From the NCBI GenBank assembly GCA_002189035.1, contig NEEC01000016.1, positions 868,001 through 932,000 of the forward strand: a DNA stretch of 64,000 nt, read 5' to 3'. Source of the DNA: Utricularia gibba. Taxonomy: Eukaryota > Streptophyta > Magnoliopsida > Lamiales > Lentibulariaceae. The notes under the pieces were generated by a model, which did no database searches, was not told the DNA's origin, and worked only from the letters and a program-made list of their open reading frames with translations. The position numbers were made by a program, and so were the translations under genes. This document shows positions 27,201-38,178 of the stretch, piece by piece; within the stretch, counting starts at the first letter, position 1; each line of letters opens with the position of its first letter.

Positions 27201-28452
27201 CTCTTTCCTTCTTTAACCTAGCAATTACACGGCAGGCAGCATCATGCTGCAAAACGACAAGTACATATTAAAGATACACTTTAATGCAACATTCGTTAAA
27301 TGTCAAACGGACTATCTCAAGTACCTGGTAAAGGGCATGACTTAGCTCTTGCCTGGCGGTGTGCAGTTGTTGCTCTAATGCAAAGTTTGACAGCATTAGC
27401 GCATCCCATTCCTTAGACAAAGGAAAAAAAAAACATATATAGATGATGAGTATACAACATAACATGAAATAATACTCTAGCATAGTGGTATGACTTACAT
27501 AAATAATTTATTTCATATACCCACACAATATAACAAGAGACTTCAAGCGGGTTATCAGAAAAATGTAACACTCCATTTGGAAGGTCTATAAGTTAATACC
27601 CAAGTTGGTAGACTGATATAACAGGGAAATCATGTAATCATGTTGCAAAATAGAAGTACTAAATTTCAAATTTCCCATGGTCCTTGATTAAATGCATCTT
27701 AAAAGTTTGTAAGTACAGTTTGAAATATTCCAAGCATTCCTGGAATACTTGCAGCCTGCACTGGTCGGGGCTTCACAATCTGCAGGAATAGCCAACAATG
27801 GCTGTCATTGGTAAGGTAAAAAAAAAAAATACTAATGCATTTATTTAGTAGAAATATGCGGATACCAAAAATCATACATTTCCTGTCTTAATTTGAACTA
27901 TGTCATCCATTGTCAAAGGCTCCCCAGTAATAGGGCATTTACCAAAATCCTGCATAGAAGAATGAATAGCAAAAACGATGAATAATGGGAGAAAGTAGCC
28001 TGCAAAAGGCACTTTTGAAACACCAATCCACGATCATCCAACTGGCAGCACCAGCGCATCCGTAAACGCGTTTTCAAATAGACATCTGAACTCTAGGCCC
28101 AGAAGTATTCAAGTTTTTAAAACAAAAACAAAAAGAGACAGAGAGAGAGAGAGAGATAGAACTTGATACTTCAGCCTCATAAAACCGACGATTTCTCAGC
28201 AGCAGAAAACAAATACATAAAAAAATATAGCCAATGCAGTACAGCAGACAAAACGGACACACCGAAATGTGACGCTCGATTAGGCGCTTCTCGAAGAGGA
28301 GTCCAGAACTTTTAGAGATGACGGGTTCCACCGGCACTTCGCCGGAAACTGTAGTCACCCAACCCAATTCATAAACTGCATCAGGATCGCCGAAGAACGC
28401 AGCAGAAGCATCAAAAACGAAGGGAAATTACGAACTTACTTGAGCAAATCAT
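24272..28452 (-). CDS. PRP19: Pre-mRNA-processing factor 19 (MAC3/PUB59-60), U-box E3 ligase
   Basis: A many-exon minus-strand gene from ATG 28452 (a 13-base first exon, MICS) to TGA at 24272, about 520 aa. Order of domains: N-terminal U-box ([37 protein letters not shown]), the PRP19 coiled-coil region ([40 protein letters not shown]), then seven WD40 repeats ([77 protein letters not shown]), ending EEEEPVSAS. It forms the core of the nineteen complex that activates the spliceosome; in Arabidopsis the MAC complex also supports immunity and microRNA processing. Lengths and order are normal for plants. Exon 1's tiny size is confirmed by the phase of exon 2 at 28348. Confidence 0.94.
28141..28156. 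repeat. (GA)n microsatellite
   Basis: Eight GA units inside the first long intron of the PRP19 gene; CT-type on the transcribed strand. Confidence 0.8.
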
Positions 28453-29165
28453 CTCCGCAAGTCACAGACGGGCCACTAGTTTCCGCTAGGGTTTACTTGC
28501 GCTCGAGGGACTGGAGAGAGAATCGTGGGTTTAAATCAGTAGGCGAGGGATACCGCCACATTTTTATTGCAAGAAAAAGAATACGTAGATAAAATAAATT
28601 AATAATAATCACTATATTTTAATTTGTGTTCATAGTCTCTCAAGAATTATATTTATCAACAAATTTCTCATTAATTTTCTTAATTAAATGAATTTAATTT
28701 TTTGCATATTCTGAACATAATCATATTCTAAATACATACATTGATTTCTAACGATCGAGATCTTAAAATCCCTAAAGATGTATATAGTAGTTCGTATAAA
28801 CAAATATATATCAAGTATTAAGATACATAATATGTGTTAAAATTAGTAATTAGTATAAGTTTTTATCGATATATTTTTTTTACTTACTATAAACATGCAT
28901 TTTTTTAATATACCATTTCTTTTTAAATTTATCTTAGTATTACAAATAAATTTATATTGAGATAATGTATACGATATAGTTATCAAACACGATCTAATAA
29001 ATCATATTTATTTAAGTTCACATTTCTTTAAGCCAACTACTGGAATGGATTATTGTCTTGCCAGCTTGGCCATGTGGCAATGAAGATGAGATGAGCTGCT
29101 GCAGTGAGCTCGCGCTCTTAACCTATATAACTTACACCAACACAAAGCCTGGGGGTCTTTCAGCC
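28453..29165. other. Divergent spacer between PRP19 and the acid phosphatase
   Basis: 28560-29030 is AT-rich with no gene. The PRP19 leader and promoter lie close to 28453-28560, and the acid phosphatase promoter occupies the right end. Confidence 0.5.
29124..29130 (+). promoter_or_regulatory. TATA box of the acid phosphatase gene
   Basis: CTATATAA lies 36-42 bases before the ATG at 29166, which would give a very short 5' leader of roughly 10 bases. An in-frame ORF extends upstream, but its start codons lie before this TATA box, so ATG 29166 with its signal peptide is preferred. Confidence 0.55.
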
Positions 29166-30101
29166 ATGGGGAAACATCTGTTGCTGGCTCTGCTGCTCTC
29201 TGGTTTCTTCTTGTCCTGTGTTTCATCTGCAGATTGGAACATTTTGCACCAGGGAAAAGTTACCAAATCTGGGCTCCAGATCACACTCAAGAACTACTGT
29301 GAGAGCTGGAGGGTGAATGTTGAGCTTCACAACATCAGAGGATTTGAGGTTGTGCCTGAGGAATGCGTTGATTATATCTGGAAATATGTGACTTCAACTC
29401 AGTACAGAGTCGACTCAGAGAGAGCTGTTGATGAGATCATTTCATATATAAGCACAAGCTGCAGCCTGAGGAAAGATGGGACTGATGCCTGGATCTTTGA
29501 TGTTGATGACACTCTTGTTTCCACCATTCCTTACTACAAGAAGAACGGTTTAGGGTATGCTTTTTTTCTCCTGGAGCTCAAACTCAAGGAACAAACTTGG
29601 CTTGGTTCATGAATTCATCATTCATGAGTACTGACTGATGCAGGGGAAATAAGCTGAACTTGACTTCTCTCGAGGAATGGATCTTGAAGGCTAAGGCACC
29701 AGTTCTGGAATATTCACTGAAGCTGTTTGATCATTTGAAAGGCTTGGGATTTCAGATATTCATCATCTCATCAAGAGCAGAATGCTTGCGCTCTGCCACT
29801 ACAGATAATCTGGTTGGGGTTGGCTACCATGGATGGGCAAGTCTCATCCTAAGGTCTGACCTCTTAATATATGTACACTGTTTAAAAAATATCGGGTTGT
29901 GAGATTCAGCACTGACCTTGCAGGAAGCCAGAGGACAAGAACAAAGAGATACAGAGCTACAAAGCTGATGTGAGAAAGCAGCTGGTGAACAGCGGATACC
30001 ATATTTGGGGAATCTTGGGAGATCAGTGGAGCAGCTTTGAAGGCACTCCAGCAGCAAGGAGAGGATTTAAGCTCCCCAATCCTCTCTACTATGTTGCTTG
30101 A
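29166..30101 (+). CDS. Class-B acid phosphatase / vegetative-storage-protein-like
   Basis: Three exons (29166-29554, 29644-29853, 29924-30101) encode 258 aa. A clear signal peptide (MGKHLLLALLLSGFFLSCVS) sends the protein to the secretory pathway, wall or vacuole. It belongs to the HAD superfamily acid phosphatase class B, with VSPs and tomato APS1: motif 1 is DVDDT at residues 112-116, with both Asp present, so unlike some storage VSPs it should be catalytic. Further blocks are PVLEYSLKLFDHLKGLGFQI, FIISSRAE and YHIWGILGDQWSSFEG, ending KLPNPLYYVA. Length is normal for the family. It is a single gene with no tandem copies in view. Confidence 0.9.
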
Positions 30102-30476
30102 GATGAAACAGAGGGAATGGTGCATCAAAAGTTATTGAATAAGGCTGCTTCTGTTTGCCAATGCAGCATCTGCAATAATTTGTATTGAAGCCTACTTCAC
30201 AGCCCATATTTCTCATATTCACATGAGTTTGCAACAAAGCCCATCACATGCATAGCTAGTTAAACCATGCTGGTTTTTCATACAATGAGTATTGTATAGA
30301 TTGATCCGTGAAAATAAAAAAGGTGTAGAGTAGTACAACACGTACAATATTAATGAATGAAAAGACAAATTTTGTTTACATCGACTCATTATTCAGGCAT
30401 ACCAAGCATAAAAGATGGATTCATGGCTACTCCCCTAATTTGATCCCTATTCCTGTTGCCCCTTTTTTCGTTGTTT
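30102..30476. other. Convergent 3' space, acid phosphatase / NNRD
   Basis: A 375-base gap between two stops. AT-rich with AATAAA-like words near 30316; only 3' UTRs are expected. Confidence 0.5.
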
Positions 30477-32565
30477 CTAGGGCAATGTGACTGGAGAGAA
30501 CTCTTCCATGCTGTACGAACATGGGATTGATTAGTTAGTCAGAAATGCATTTTAACTAGGAAGCAATATCGAAAGTAACCTTGTTCCCAAGCATTCGATT
30601 ATATCAGTAGTCAGAGTAGATCTGCCTTTACTTTTGAATGCAATTGAAGCAGCCTTTCTCACCAAAATGGAACCCGCAATGCATCCCAAAATAGTCGAGC
30701 TCAAGCTTGGCTCAGCTTTAGCAGCATGTTGGGCCCATGAAACGAACACAGCAACGCTAATTGCAGAAGTCACAATTATGATGGAAAATAAACTAAGGAA
30801 TAAGGTATGAAACAGGTGGTGTTATATACCTCCCAGAGAGAATATCACCCTGGCCACCACAACGTCGAGGTGAACCAAAATCTTTCACAACTTTAACTGC
30901 ATACATATTCACTTTTGTTTGGTAAAATTGATTATGCCATCTAGCACAAGGTCACACGACATTGAATAACACATGGAAGGTAAACTCTACATACCAAAAA
31001 TCAAGTAGAGACGTCTGATTCATTCAACATAGGAAAAGATTACCTGTTTCACCATTACAAATGGTGTCTGAAGCACCTTTCCTCAATATTGTCACACCTC
31101 CTAATCTGTTTTCATGGGCCGAGTAGAATTTCCAGTCAGTTACACTCTTGCAACTAGTTTCTCATGAAGAGTTGAAACATGTGAACTTGAAGCCAAAGTG
31201 ATGATATATGAGATTCTCGAGTGATCTCAGGCATTTAAAGGATGAGAAGATGGGCATTACCCTTTAGCCAGAGACAGTAACTGTTGATGTTCATCTTGAT
31301 CCTTTACCTCAGAGTGTAAGACTTTTTGAACGAGGCGCGTATATTCATTAACATTAGGTGTCAGGACGGCCAAGGGATAGCCATTTACCAAATCAAGGCA
31401 ATTCGTAACGAGGAAAAGCCCATCCTGTGAAATCCATTAAAGATCACATTCAATTCCAGTTACGGAGGAAAAACATGTTTTACTGCTTACCCCATCTATA
31501 ACCATCGGAACGTTGGATTTCCTCACATGTTTCATTATTTCAGCCACACACTCCTGAGGCCAACCATTTGCACAGTTAGCTCTTTGAAGGATTTAGAAAG
31601 CTGATTTTTCACAGCTTTTACACATTCTTTTATTAAGAAGAAAAAAAATGCTCATGATGAGTAGGAAATGTGATGCTTGAAAGGAGGAACAGAACAAACT
31701 AAATACTCCAGAGTTTCTTACCAAGAGAAATGAATCCCGGCCAAGACCAGGACCCACTACTAAACAATCAAATCTTGCCATCCATTTATCAATCTCTTCA
31801 ATAACCTTGGATGATATTGCCTTCTTATTCTCTTCCCTAAATGAATCAAATCAGTAAATGAGCATGCAACCATATATAACTTTAGAAAACAACCTGTAAC
31901 AAGATTCACCTCACACTATAAGACTCTTCCAGGATAGGATGTACAATTAGCTCAGGACTGTAACTTTTAATAACTGCAGCAGCATCTTTCGTGCAGAAGA
32001 CATGAGAAAGATCAGCACCCTGAAAAAAACCCACATTCTAAATTTACAGCACAACCAGTTATGTTCACGCCAGGGGAGGAATAGACTAACGATTTTTAAG
32101 GCCGAAATAGCAGAGAAGAACGGTGCACCAGTGTACTCACGGCAACCTCCCACAACTGCTATTTTTCCTGGTAAGAGGCTAATGTTTGAGACACATTACA
32201 GGCCGCAAGTTAACCATAATCTACTCCACCAAAACTGCCTTTTACCTGCTTGGCCCTTATGCTTCAAATGGTCCAGACATGGAGTGATTGATCTCAAAAT
32301 CCCGATCGCATCAACCTCCATTGAAAGAGCTCGGCCACTCACTAGAGACTGCGATTTGATGGGGGTACCACAGATATTCTTGATGCTGGTATCAAACGCT
32401 CCTAAACACATACTTAAAAATTTCTGTCTCCTGATCACTACATCCGAGAAACCTACCATTAGCTGGAACTAAAAAATCTTGTATTCGTAGAGGAAGCAGA
32501 TTACAGATTACATCGAAGAGACGAGGTGCACGGGCCAGTTCTCGCACCCAGGTGGCTGTGAACAT
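30477..32565 (-). CDS. NNRD: ATP-dependent (S)-NAD(P)H-hydrate dehydratase
   Basis: A minus-strand multi-exon gene starting [18 protein letters not shown] at 32565. The core is the ribokinase-like CARKD/NNRD fold: [116 protein letters not shown]. It repairs damaged NADHX/NADPHX hydrates using ATP. The basic N-terminus fits mitochondrial or plastid import. For the 3' end I splice the penultimate exon at ACAAG|GTTACT to a last exon ending TAG at 30477 ([11 protein letters not shown]); reading straight through gives a shorter tail ending at 30552, so that end is less certain. Confidence 0.88.
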
Positions 32566-32618
32566 CCTCCTCGAGAAACAACCGTTTCTAGAAAAAAGAC
32601 GCCATTAGAAAATACATT

Positions 32619-32641
32619 TGGGCTGGTTCAAACCCAGCCCA
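32619..32641. promoter_or_regulatory. Hairpin of paired TGGGCT (site II) motifs upstream of NNRD
   Basis: TGGGCTGG at 32619-32626 pairs perfectly with CCAGCCCA at 32634-32641 across a 7-base loop, 54 bases upstream of the NNRD start; another AGCCCA sits at 32670. TGGGCY site II elements bind TCP factors and are enriched in promoters of plant organelle-protein genes. Confidence 0.5.
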
Positions 32642-33941
32642 TTTATAACCACAACCACAGGCTCAAAAAAGCCCAATCCAAAAATAATAATTATATTAAT
32701 ATTATAAATACCGAAATGATAATTTTCAAAATTACAAAAAAACACTTCAAATTATCAATACCGTACAAAGAAAATCCAAAAGATTTTCAAAATTTTTAGA
32801 AAATAAATCAATTTACAACATCATGAACCAATTCTGATTTTACATTCAATAAAATTTTGTGATACAATTTTTAGTATTCGCATATGAAGTTTAATGATTC
32901 AAAATCTATTATTAGAGTTATATTGTGTTCGCATCTCATGATTTTTGAAGTGTGATGGGAGTAAGATCATGAGAGTAGAAGTAATGTAAATTATGAATAT
33001 TGTTTATAATAATATATTATAGTTTTGATAATATGAAAGTTTAAATATACAATTCACAAGTTTAGAATCAAACTATTTTCAAGAAAATTAAGTTGAAGAA
33101 TTTATGATAGAATTTTGAAACTTAAAAATTAAACTTTGTAACTTTGAGTGGTATCTTAAAACTTCACCCATATTCAAATGGAATAATTGTTTATTGTTAG
33201 ATGATCTCTCCAGCCACCTCAACATGAGACTTGTTTTGTCTCCTCTTTACACAGAGTGTCCGAAGATTCATTGAATGCAAGAAAAACCCTTTATGCGTAA
33301 CCCCATGTGCAGTTCCTTCGGTTTAAAGTGTCTGATAATCCGATGCTTTGGATTTAGGGCAGCCTCACCCTCACCACCATGTGCCTCTGTTGCTAAGCAA
33401 GTTACAGCAGTCAACAGAATGTGGTCACAGCAAAACCAGCATTTACTGCCTGCCTTTGGAAGTTGCAGTTTGCATAGTGTATTTTCACCGTGTGCTGCCA
33501 CTCTACTGAGATAATGCACCTCTGGGTAAAATGTTAAAAGGGGTTTTCACCCCTTTTGGACCACGCCCAATTCAATTACCTCGAGCCTGATGGCACCGAC
33601 AACGCCTCGTGGACGCTCAGTTCATGTGATCTGATACATTTCTTGGCTTTCTTCTTATCAGGACTATCTTCTCTTGGAAAGGGGAATGGATGACCACATA
33701 TATGTACATGTGTGTGTGTGTATGCGTCACTGCAATGTCAAGGTGCATCTTGGCTTTATTGCACATTCCCTGTGGGCTTATGACAGCATGGCCTGCTGAC
33801 TTATATTGCCCCACACCACATGTTCTCTTCATTTGGAACAACCAGAGGTTTTCCTATTTAAAAAGGGGGTGTTAGTGAGTGTCATTCATCACTAACTTGA
33901 AATAGAATAGCAGATCAGTGGGAGATCATCTGTGGGCTTCA
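32642..33941. other. Intergenic spacer left of the small uncharacterised gene
   Basis: 32690-33200 is AT-rich filler. 33230-33940 is of mixed composition with open frames on both strands that match nothing I know; a TG microsatellite lies at about 33708-33721. The last 100 bases, including TATTTAAAAAG at 33855, are probably the promoter and leader of the gene starting at 33942. Confidence 0.45.
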
Positions 33942-34415
33942 ATGGAAGGTGGAGTTGAGTTTGATCCTGATGATGCTTTCTTTGCAGACTTGAGCAAGCA
34001 GCTTTATCTTATTTTGGATGACTCAGAGGAAGATGCTCATCATGATCGCCATCATGAGCTATTCCCCCATTACCAATATGTTAATCTACAGGTTTTCTTT
34101 CCTCTCATCTGCTGTGCTTTCCAAAACATGTCACCAGGCTGAACATGTATCTGTTTTCAGGGATTTGCTACGGTAATTCATCCGACAAGGAAAGGATCCT
34201 TTCACGAAACGAGCAAGCGAGGAACCGGAGTTTTCATCCCGAATCCGGCGAGGAGGAGTAATCTGATGAGGCAAGGGAAGTTCACAGTGCCAACAACCAA
34301 GTGTCAAGGGCCATATGATCATGAAAACACAGCAGGGCTTCTTCCAAATGCTACCTATGGAAACATGGTCAATCAATCCCAGGATCAGCACTCCATTAAC
34401 TTCAGAAAGTTCTGA
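33942..34415 (+). CDS. Small uncharacterised plant protein with RGTGVFIP motif
   Basis: Two exons (33942-34091 and 34161-34415; intron GT-AG, phase 0) give 134 aa. I do not recognise a named family. The N-terminal half is acidic and His-rich (FDPDDAFFADLSKQLYLILD, then DDSEEDAHHDRHH); the second exon is basic, with the compact motif KRGTGVFIPN, which I have seen in several short plant proteins of unknown function. There is no signal peptide or membrane segment, so a cytosolic or nuclear adaptor is possible. The 5' flank has a TATTTAAA box about 85 bases upstream of the ATG. The splice phase and conserved-looking motif make it a real gene rather than a chance ORF. Confidence 0.7.
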
Positions 34416-34855
34416 TTGGGATCTAAGGATCAAGATGGTTTATTATTACAAATAAAACAGACACCCAGGTTGTATTGCTTGATCTTGATACTATATGTAG
34501 GAGTTTGTACTTGTATAGAGTACAGTGTACGGCTGTAATGGAAATGGTGAATAACTAAATTGTTAATTATCAGAAAGAATTCATTGCTTTTATGCCTCAA
34601 ATGGATGGTTCTCCACATGATCTACTTACCAGTTACCATTAGTAATTTTTCGAAAAACTGTACAATTCAGCGTTCTGAAGGTGATGAAGCCCCTAGAAAA
34701 ATCCCATCTTGAAGACGGAAGCATCTATTTTGTTGAAGAATTGGAAGACAGATGATCCCTTTTTGGTTTGGAGTTTTGCAGATTCAGTAGAAAATTATGA
34801 TGTTAAGAAGTTTCTTTATCAATAGAAATTGGAACTAGGGTGGAGTAACCCCTCC
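34416..34855 (+). other. Spacer between the small gene and RH58-like gene
   Basis: No further gene is seen; it holds the 3' UTR of the small gene and the leader of the helicase. Confidence 0.5.
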
Positions 34856-37061
34856 ATGGCGTGTTGTTCCGCGGCCCGGCTGCGGTTCTTCCCGCTAGGC
34901 ATCTCCGTGAGACCGCCGTTGCTGCATACTAAATGTTCATATTCAACGTTTTTGCCTTCTGCTGCTTCCCTTTGCTCAACGCCCATGGAGCAAAACGAAG
35001 CATTAACGCCAAAAAAGGGTTTCAGAGTGCTCTGCGAAGGCCATGTCCCCGAACATATGCTTCGCAGGTAAGGCAATGATTCTTTTTCAGTTCAAATCTC
35101 GAATTTGGGTAGTTTTTTATATGGGCCTTTGATTATTGCATTTTAGGCTGGAGGAGGTGGGATACAGAGAGCCGACTGAGGTGCAGAAGGAAGCTTTGCC
35201 AGTGCTATTATCTGGGGTTGACTGTGTGATGCAAGCTCAGGTATATATCATTCATATTTGGATAAACAAGTAAAAAACTGGTGGAAGTGGAATGAATATT
35301 ACAGTTTCTAAGCCATCCAATGAAAATCTGTGTGTTTGCAATGCCATCTATTGTTCTGCAGACGGGTTCAGGGAAGACGCTAGCTTACCTGCTTTTGGTG
35401 TTCTCAGTTATCAATCCCCAACGATCTGCTGTGCAGGCCCTGATAGTCGTCCCAACAAGGGAACTTGGTATGCAGGTAGAATGTCGTCTGTATTGACCAT
35501 TTACATTAAGCTTTCTGGCTTTTGATATCAGTCTGGTATCTTGCATTGAGAAAGGTTACAAAAGTTGCAAGGATGTTGAATACCAAGTCTTCAGTGCTGG
35601 AATCCGAGCACAAGTCGTCTTCAGTGATGGCCCTTTTAGATGGTGGAACACTTAGAAGACACAAGAGTTGGTTAAAGGTTTGTTTACTGCTGATTGTCTG
35701 AGAGAAGCTATGTCACTGCTTTACTGTACTTTGGTTAAGAATCCATTCTCTGTTTCCATCAATCTGAGGAAACCAGTGTTGCATTTATTTCCCTTTTAGT
35801 ACTGATTTGGAACCAGCACTCCATTCATCTGTAGGTGGAACCCCCTGCTATAGTAATCGCCACTCTGCGGAGCCTCTTCCAAATGCTGGATAGGAAAACT
35901 CTCAACTTGGATACCATCAAAGTCATGGTGATTGATGAGGTAATCAAGATCTTCTTGCCATTTTTTCCCCATCATCCACCTGCATTAGTTCCAGCACAGG
36001 CCTTCTTTCTGATCATGGAGCCTGTGCTTGTTTGCAGGTTGACTGCATGTTCAACTCCTCCAAAGATGTGAATCTATTAAAAAAGCTATTGACAGTCCAT
36101 TCTTCAATCAGCAACCGTCAAACAGTGTTTGCCAGTGCATCCATTCCTCAGCACAGACGATTCCTCTATGACTGCATTCAGCAGAAATGGACCAGGGTCT
36201 GAAATCAAGCATCTGTTTCACAATTGCAGCAACACCTCAATCATCATTCTATAGCATCAGTTTGCTCTTCCTTTTGATAGGCTGATGTTGTGCATGTCCA
36301 TGTGAATGCTCTTCGGCCGATGCCATCATGTCTGCATCACCGGTTCCTGGTAACACGCACACCCTTTGCTCTTCACCTTCTACATCTCCATTTTCTTTCT
36401 GTAACACAGCGCCTGTCAGACGTGCGATAAAACAGAGAGGTATTCAGCACTGCTGCATCTCTTGAAGGCAGATAATCCTCAGTCCGCTATAGTTTTTGTT
36501 GGCGAGCAGGTTACTTACTACCTGCTTTACAGAGACATATTGCGCTGAACTAGAGACTCTCCCGTGTCATCTTCTTGATCTTCCTTGCAGTCAGCAAAGT
36601 CGAAGAATCTCGGAGACCCCCCACCATCATCCCTTTTGACCAGTTTCTTGAAAGATTCGTACAGCGAAGGCCTGGACATTGTGGTGCTGGAGGAAGACAT
36701 AAATTTCAACCAAAGAGCTTCTGTGCTGATGGTAACCACCGCCCCGCCCTTCATCCCCTTTTGCATCTTCCATTTACCGATCGGTGATGAAACTGCAGGA
36801 GCTGAAGCAGTCGGGAGGCCATCTTCTGATTGCGAGCGATATCGCCGCCAGGGGGTCGACTTACCCACGACAACCCACATCTATAACTTCGATCTTCCGG
36901 TGGATGCCGTCAGTTACCTCCACCGCGCCGGAAGAACCGGCCGGAAACCGTTCTCCGACAGCGCATGCTTCGTCACGAGCCTGTTGACCGCCGAAGAACG
37001 TTTTGTGTTGAAAAGATTCGAGAATGAGTTACAGTTTCACTGTGAAGAATTACTTTTTTGA
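34856..37061 (+). CDS. RH58: Plastid DEAD-box RNA helicase RH58-like, frameshifted as written
   Basis: Ten exons: 34856-35067, 35147-35240, 35362-35475, 35555-35677, 35835-35939, 36038-36196, 36281-36349, 36420-36509, 36591-36731, 36799-37061. Start MACCSAARLRFFPLGISV is a plausible plastid transit peptide. Motifs: AQTGSGKT (I), PTREL (Ia), VMVIDEVD (II, DEVD not DEAD), FASASIPQ (III as SAS), SDIAARG-VDLP (V), HRAGRTGR (VI). The DEVD and SAS variants match the RH58 family. The reading frame breaks in the last exon: SDIAARG and VDLPTTTHIYNFDLP lie in different frames across the G5 run at 36851-36855, where six G would restore it. Either a one-base deletion or a homopolymer sequence error. As written, the C-terminal helicase lobe with motif VI would be lost. 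Confidence 0.82.
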
Positions 37062-37143
37062 CCTTGTGGTAATAAATTATTTATTGCTCATTTAAAATAA
37101 TAATTATTGTTAATAATTTATTAAAAATACATATTTAAATAAA

Positions 37144-38136
37144 TTAGGGAGAGTTGATGAAAGAAGCCATGCTTTGGAAGAGAAGCTTGGCTTTTTCACT
37201 TTGGGGATCGAAGATATGAAAGCAGTGATCTTCTCCGGCGACCTCCGCCGTCTCCAGTGCGCCGCTCCACCCGCTTTCCTTCAATTTATTCCAGTACGCC
37301 ACCGCCCTGTTCTTCAACGTGTCATTCTCCGCCGCTGAGACGAAGACTTTCGAGCAGGCCAGTCGCGATAAGCACGGCGCCTGTTCTCCGATGGGGTTGA
37401 TCATCGGATTATCAATTCCTCCCGGCGCGTCAGGGTAAACGAATTGCCAGACTCTGTAACCCAACGTCTTCTCCAATTCAGCCTCAAATTCATTTACCCC
37501 GACTGGAACCGAACCCCAGAAGAAGGGGTGATTCACAATAAGCCCCTGGATTTTCAGATTCCCCGGCAACGGCTCCGAGTCAGCGCGCATCACCATATTG
37601 TGAGCGATGTTCCCTCCGGCGCTGTCGCCGATCACAAAAACTTTCCCAAAATCGCCGTGATTCGCGATCCAGGGGTCTCCGTCAAAGTGGGTCTTTTCCA
37701 GAACGTGGGAACAGACCCACCGCAGCGCCGCCCACGAATCATCGTACGCGGCGGGGAGTCTCCGCTCCGGCGCGAGCGGGTACTCCACAGAAACAATCAG
37801 AGCATTGAGATGGTACGACAAATGGTTCAGGTACTTGAGATCCGTTTCACCGAAAGCCGATCCGACGCAGAAGCCACCAGCGTGGAAGTGGACGAGGATC
37901 GGCAGCTTCTGAGCCGGGCTCCCTAGTTGCGGCATGAAGATTCGAGAAGGCGGCACGGTGGCAGTGTCTCTGGAGGACACTCCCGTCATGGGGTCCCGGT
38001 GCAGAGGAGGGACGTAAGGGGTGGCGACGAGGCGGTGGAAGGTGTCGTCACTGTAGATCCTGAGGAACGGAGACAGATCAAAAGCTACTTTCCGATCAGC
38101 CGCCGCCAAGTGAGAAGCAGAGACGAGGGCAGCCAT
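37144..38136 (-). CDS. Carboxylesterase, plant CXE / HSL alpha-beta hydrolase
   Basis: A single-exon gene of 330 aa. The fold is the hormone-sensitive-lipase-like group that also contains GID1 and the CXE esterases. The oxyanion-hole motif reads HFHAGGFC at residues 83-90, with Ala in place of the second Gly of the usual HGGG; the nucleophile Ser-172 sits in GDSAGGN; SVEYPLAPERRLPAAYDD is the classic family block; and the later Asp (AAENDTLKNRA) and His (EDHCFHIFDP) complete the triad. Substrate is unknown; relatives hydrolyse small esters and xenobiotics. No signal peptide. It is convergent with RH58 (82 bases between stops) and has its own TATA box at 38173-38178. Confidence 0.9.
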   Translation of the reverse strand: MAALVSASHLAAADRKVAFDLSPFLRIYSDDTFHRLVATPYVPPLHRDPMTGVSSRDTATVPPSRIFMPQLGSPAQKLPILVHFHAGGFCVGSAFGETDLKYLNHLSYHLNALIVSVEYPLAPERRLPAAYDDSWAALRWVCSHVLEKTHFDGDPWIANHGDFGKVFVIGDSAGGNIAHNMVMRADSEPLPGNLKIQGLIVNHPFFWGSVPVGVNEFEAELEKTLGYRVWQFVYPDAPGGIDNPMINPIGEQAPCLSRLACSKVFVSAAENDTLKNRAVAYWNKLKESGWSGALETAEVAGEDHCFHIFDPQSEKAKLLFQSMASFINSP

Positions 38137-38172
38137 TGCAGTCCGTACTGGTTGCTCTTCCTCTTGCCGCTT

Positions 38173-38178
38173 CTTATA
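38173..38178 (-). promoter_or_regulatory. TATA box of the carboxylesterase gene
   Basis: The minus strand reads CTATAAGAA about 38 bases before the ATG at 38136, implying a very short leader. Confidence 0.55.

Noticed and set aside
32626-32636. GGTTCAAACCC as a tRNA B-box
   Set aside because: No A-box or cloverleaf can be formed around it; it is the loop of the site II hairpin.
33268-33519. Facing ORFs of about 80 codons on both strands
   Set aside because: No similarity, no splice or start context; typical of mixed-composition promoter DNA.
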